From: Neelides folsomi
Lineage: Eukaryota; Arthropoda; Collembola; Neelipleona; Neelidae
Reading direction: 5' to 3'
DNA length: 64,000 nt
Assembly: GCA_034687125.1 (NCBI GenBank)
Contig: JAQGBZ010000067.1
Coordinates: 167,490-231,489, forward strand
Shown here: positions 63,924 through 64,000 of the stretch, piece after piece
How positions within the stretch are numbered: the stretch's first letter is position 1
Layout: each line of letters opens with the position of its first letter
Translations under genes and position numbers: made by a program
The notes under the pieces: model-generated
What the model was told of the DNA's origin: nothing
Databases searched by the model: none
Seen by the model: only the letters and a program-made list of their open reading frames with translations

Positions 63924-64000
63924 TACAGAGGGTGGATAAAGAAGAAAAAAACACTTTCAAAATTCGGTTTTTAATCTAAATTCGCCGCGAATGGATGTCT
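63924..64000. mobile_element. Possible mariner-type element end cut by the window edge
   Basis: TACAGAGGGTGGATAAAG resembles the CAGGGTGGG ends of the MITEs at 20731 and 28536, preceded by TA. The partner end would lie beyond the window. Confidence 0.25.

Larger units (their letters stand above)
55360..64000. other. 8.6 kb without a supported gene
   Basis: Short frames up to 128 codons overlap one another on both strands (for example 62775-63220) and lack known domains. A perfect 12-bp hairpin lies at 57769-57810. Possible transposon ends start at 63469 (TACAGGGCCAGG) and 63924 (TACAGAGGGTGG). The region may be upstream sequence or the first intron of dprB. Confidence 0.4.

Overview
The window is animal nuclear DNA. 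Genes are split by GT-AG introns (one strong GC-AG donor candidate), AATAAA polyadenylation signals follow stop codons, and most of the sequence is AT-rich and non-coding. Two genes belong to the two-immunoglobulin Dpr family of neuronal cell-surface receptors, best known from arthropods. Together with several small mariner-type inverted-repeat elements this points to an arthropod. A crustacean such as a copepod would fit the composition, but that is only an impression.

Layout. 1-8.4 kb holds no gene I can support, only one terminal-inverted-repeat element (5812-6628). A first Dpr-like gene (call it dprA, minus strand) runs from its stop at 8447 to at least 16125, and its signal-peptide exon is not found. 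A phospholipid scramblase gene lies on the plus strand at 17482-19057, with an in-frame TGA in an otherwise intact reading frame. A small Pmp3/UPF0057 membrane protein lies at 25940-26188 (plus). A candidate two-exon gene for a small secreted four-cysteine protein lies at 27660-28117 (plus). A hAT-like element sits inside a mariner MITE at 28536-29226. An Atg13 autophagy gene is complete at 30400-31787 (minus) apart from a one-base frameshift in exon 1. From 31.8 to 42.5 kb I see nothing certain. A second Dpr-like gene (dprB, minus strand) runs from 52282 down to 42563 or 42534, with signal peptide, two Ig domains and the same intron phases as dprA. The last 11.7 kb holds two further small inverted-repeat elements and otherwise looks like upstream or intronic DNA of dprB.

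The genes do not form one pathway. The Dpr pair is a same-strand gene duplication whose Ig exons are nearly interchangeable in length and phase. Scramblase (membrane lipid flipping), Pmp3-like (small membrane proteolipid) and Atg13 (autophagy initiation) lie between the two copies. If a candidate upstream dprA exon at 24828-24882 is real, the scramblase gene is nested in a dprA intron.

Limits. All exon borders were read by eye from splice sites, reading frame and remembered family motifs. No alignment, transcript or database search was run. I found no convincing tRNA, rRNA, CRISPR array or new multi-gene system.
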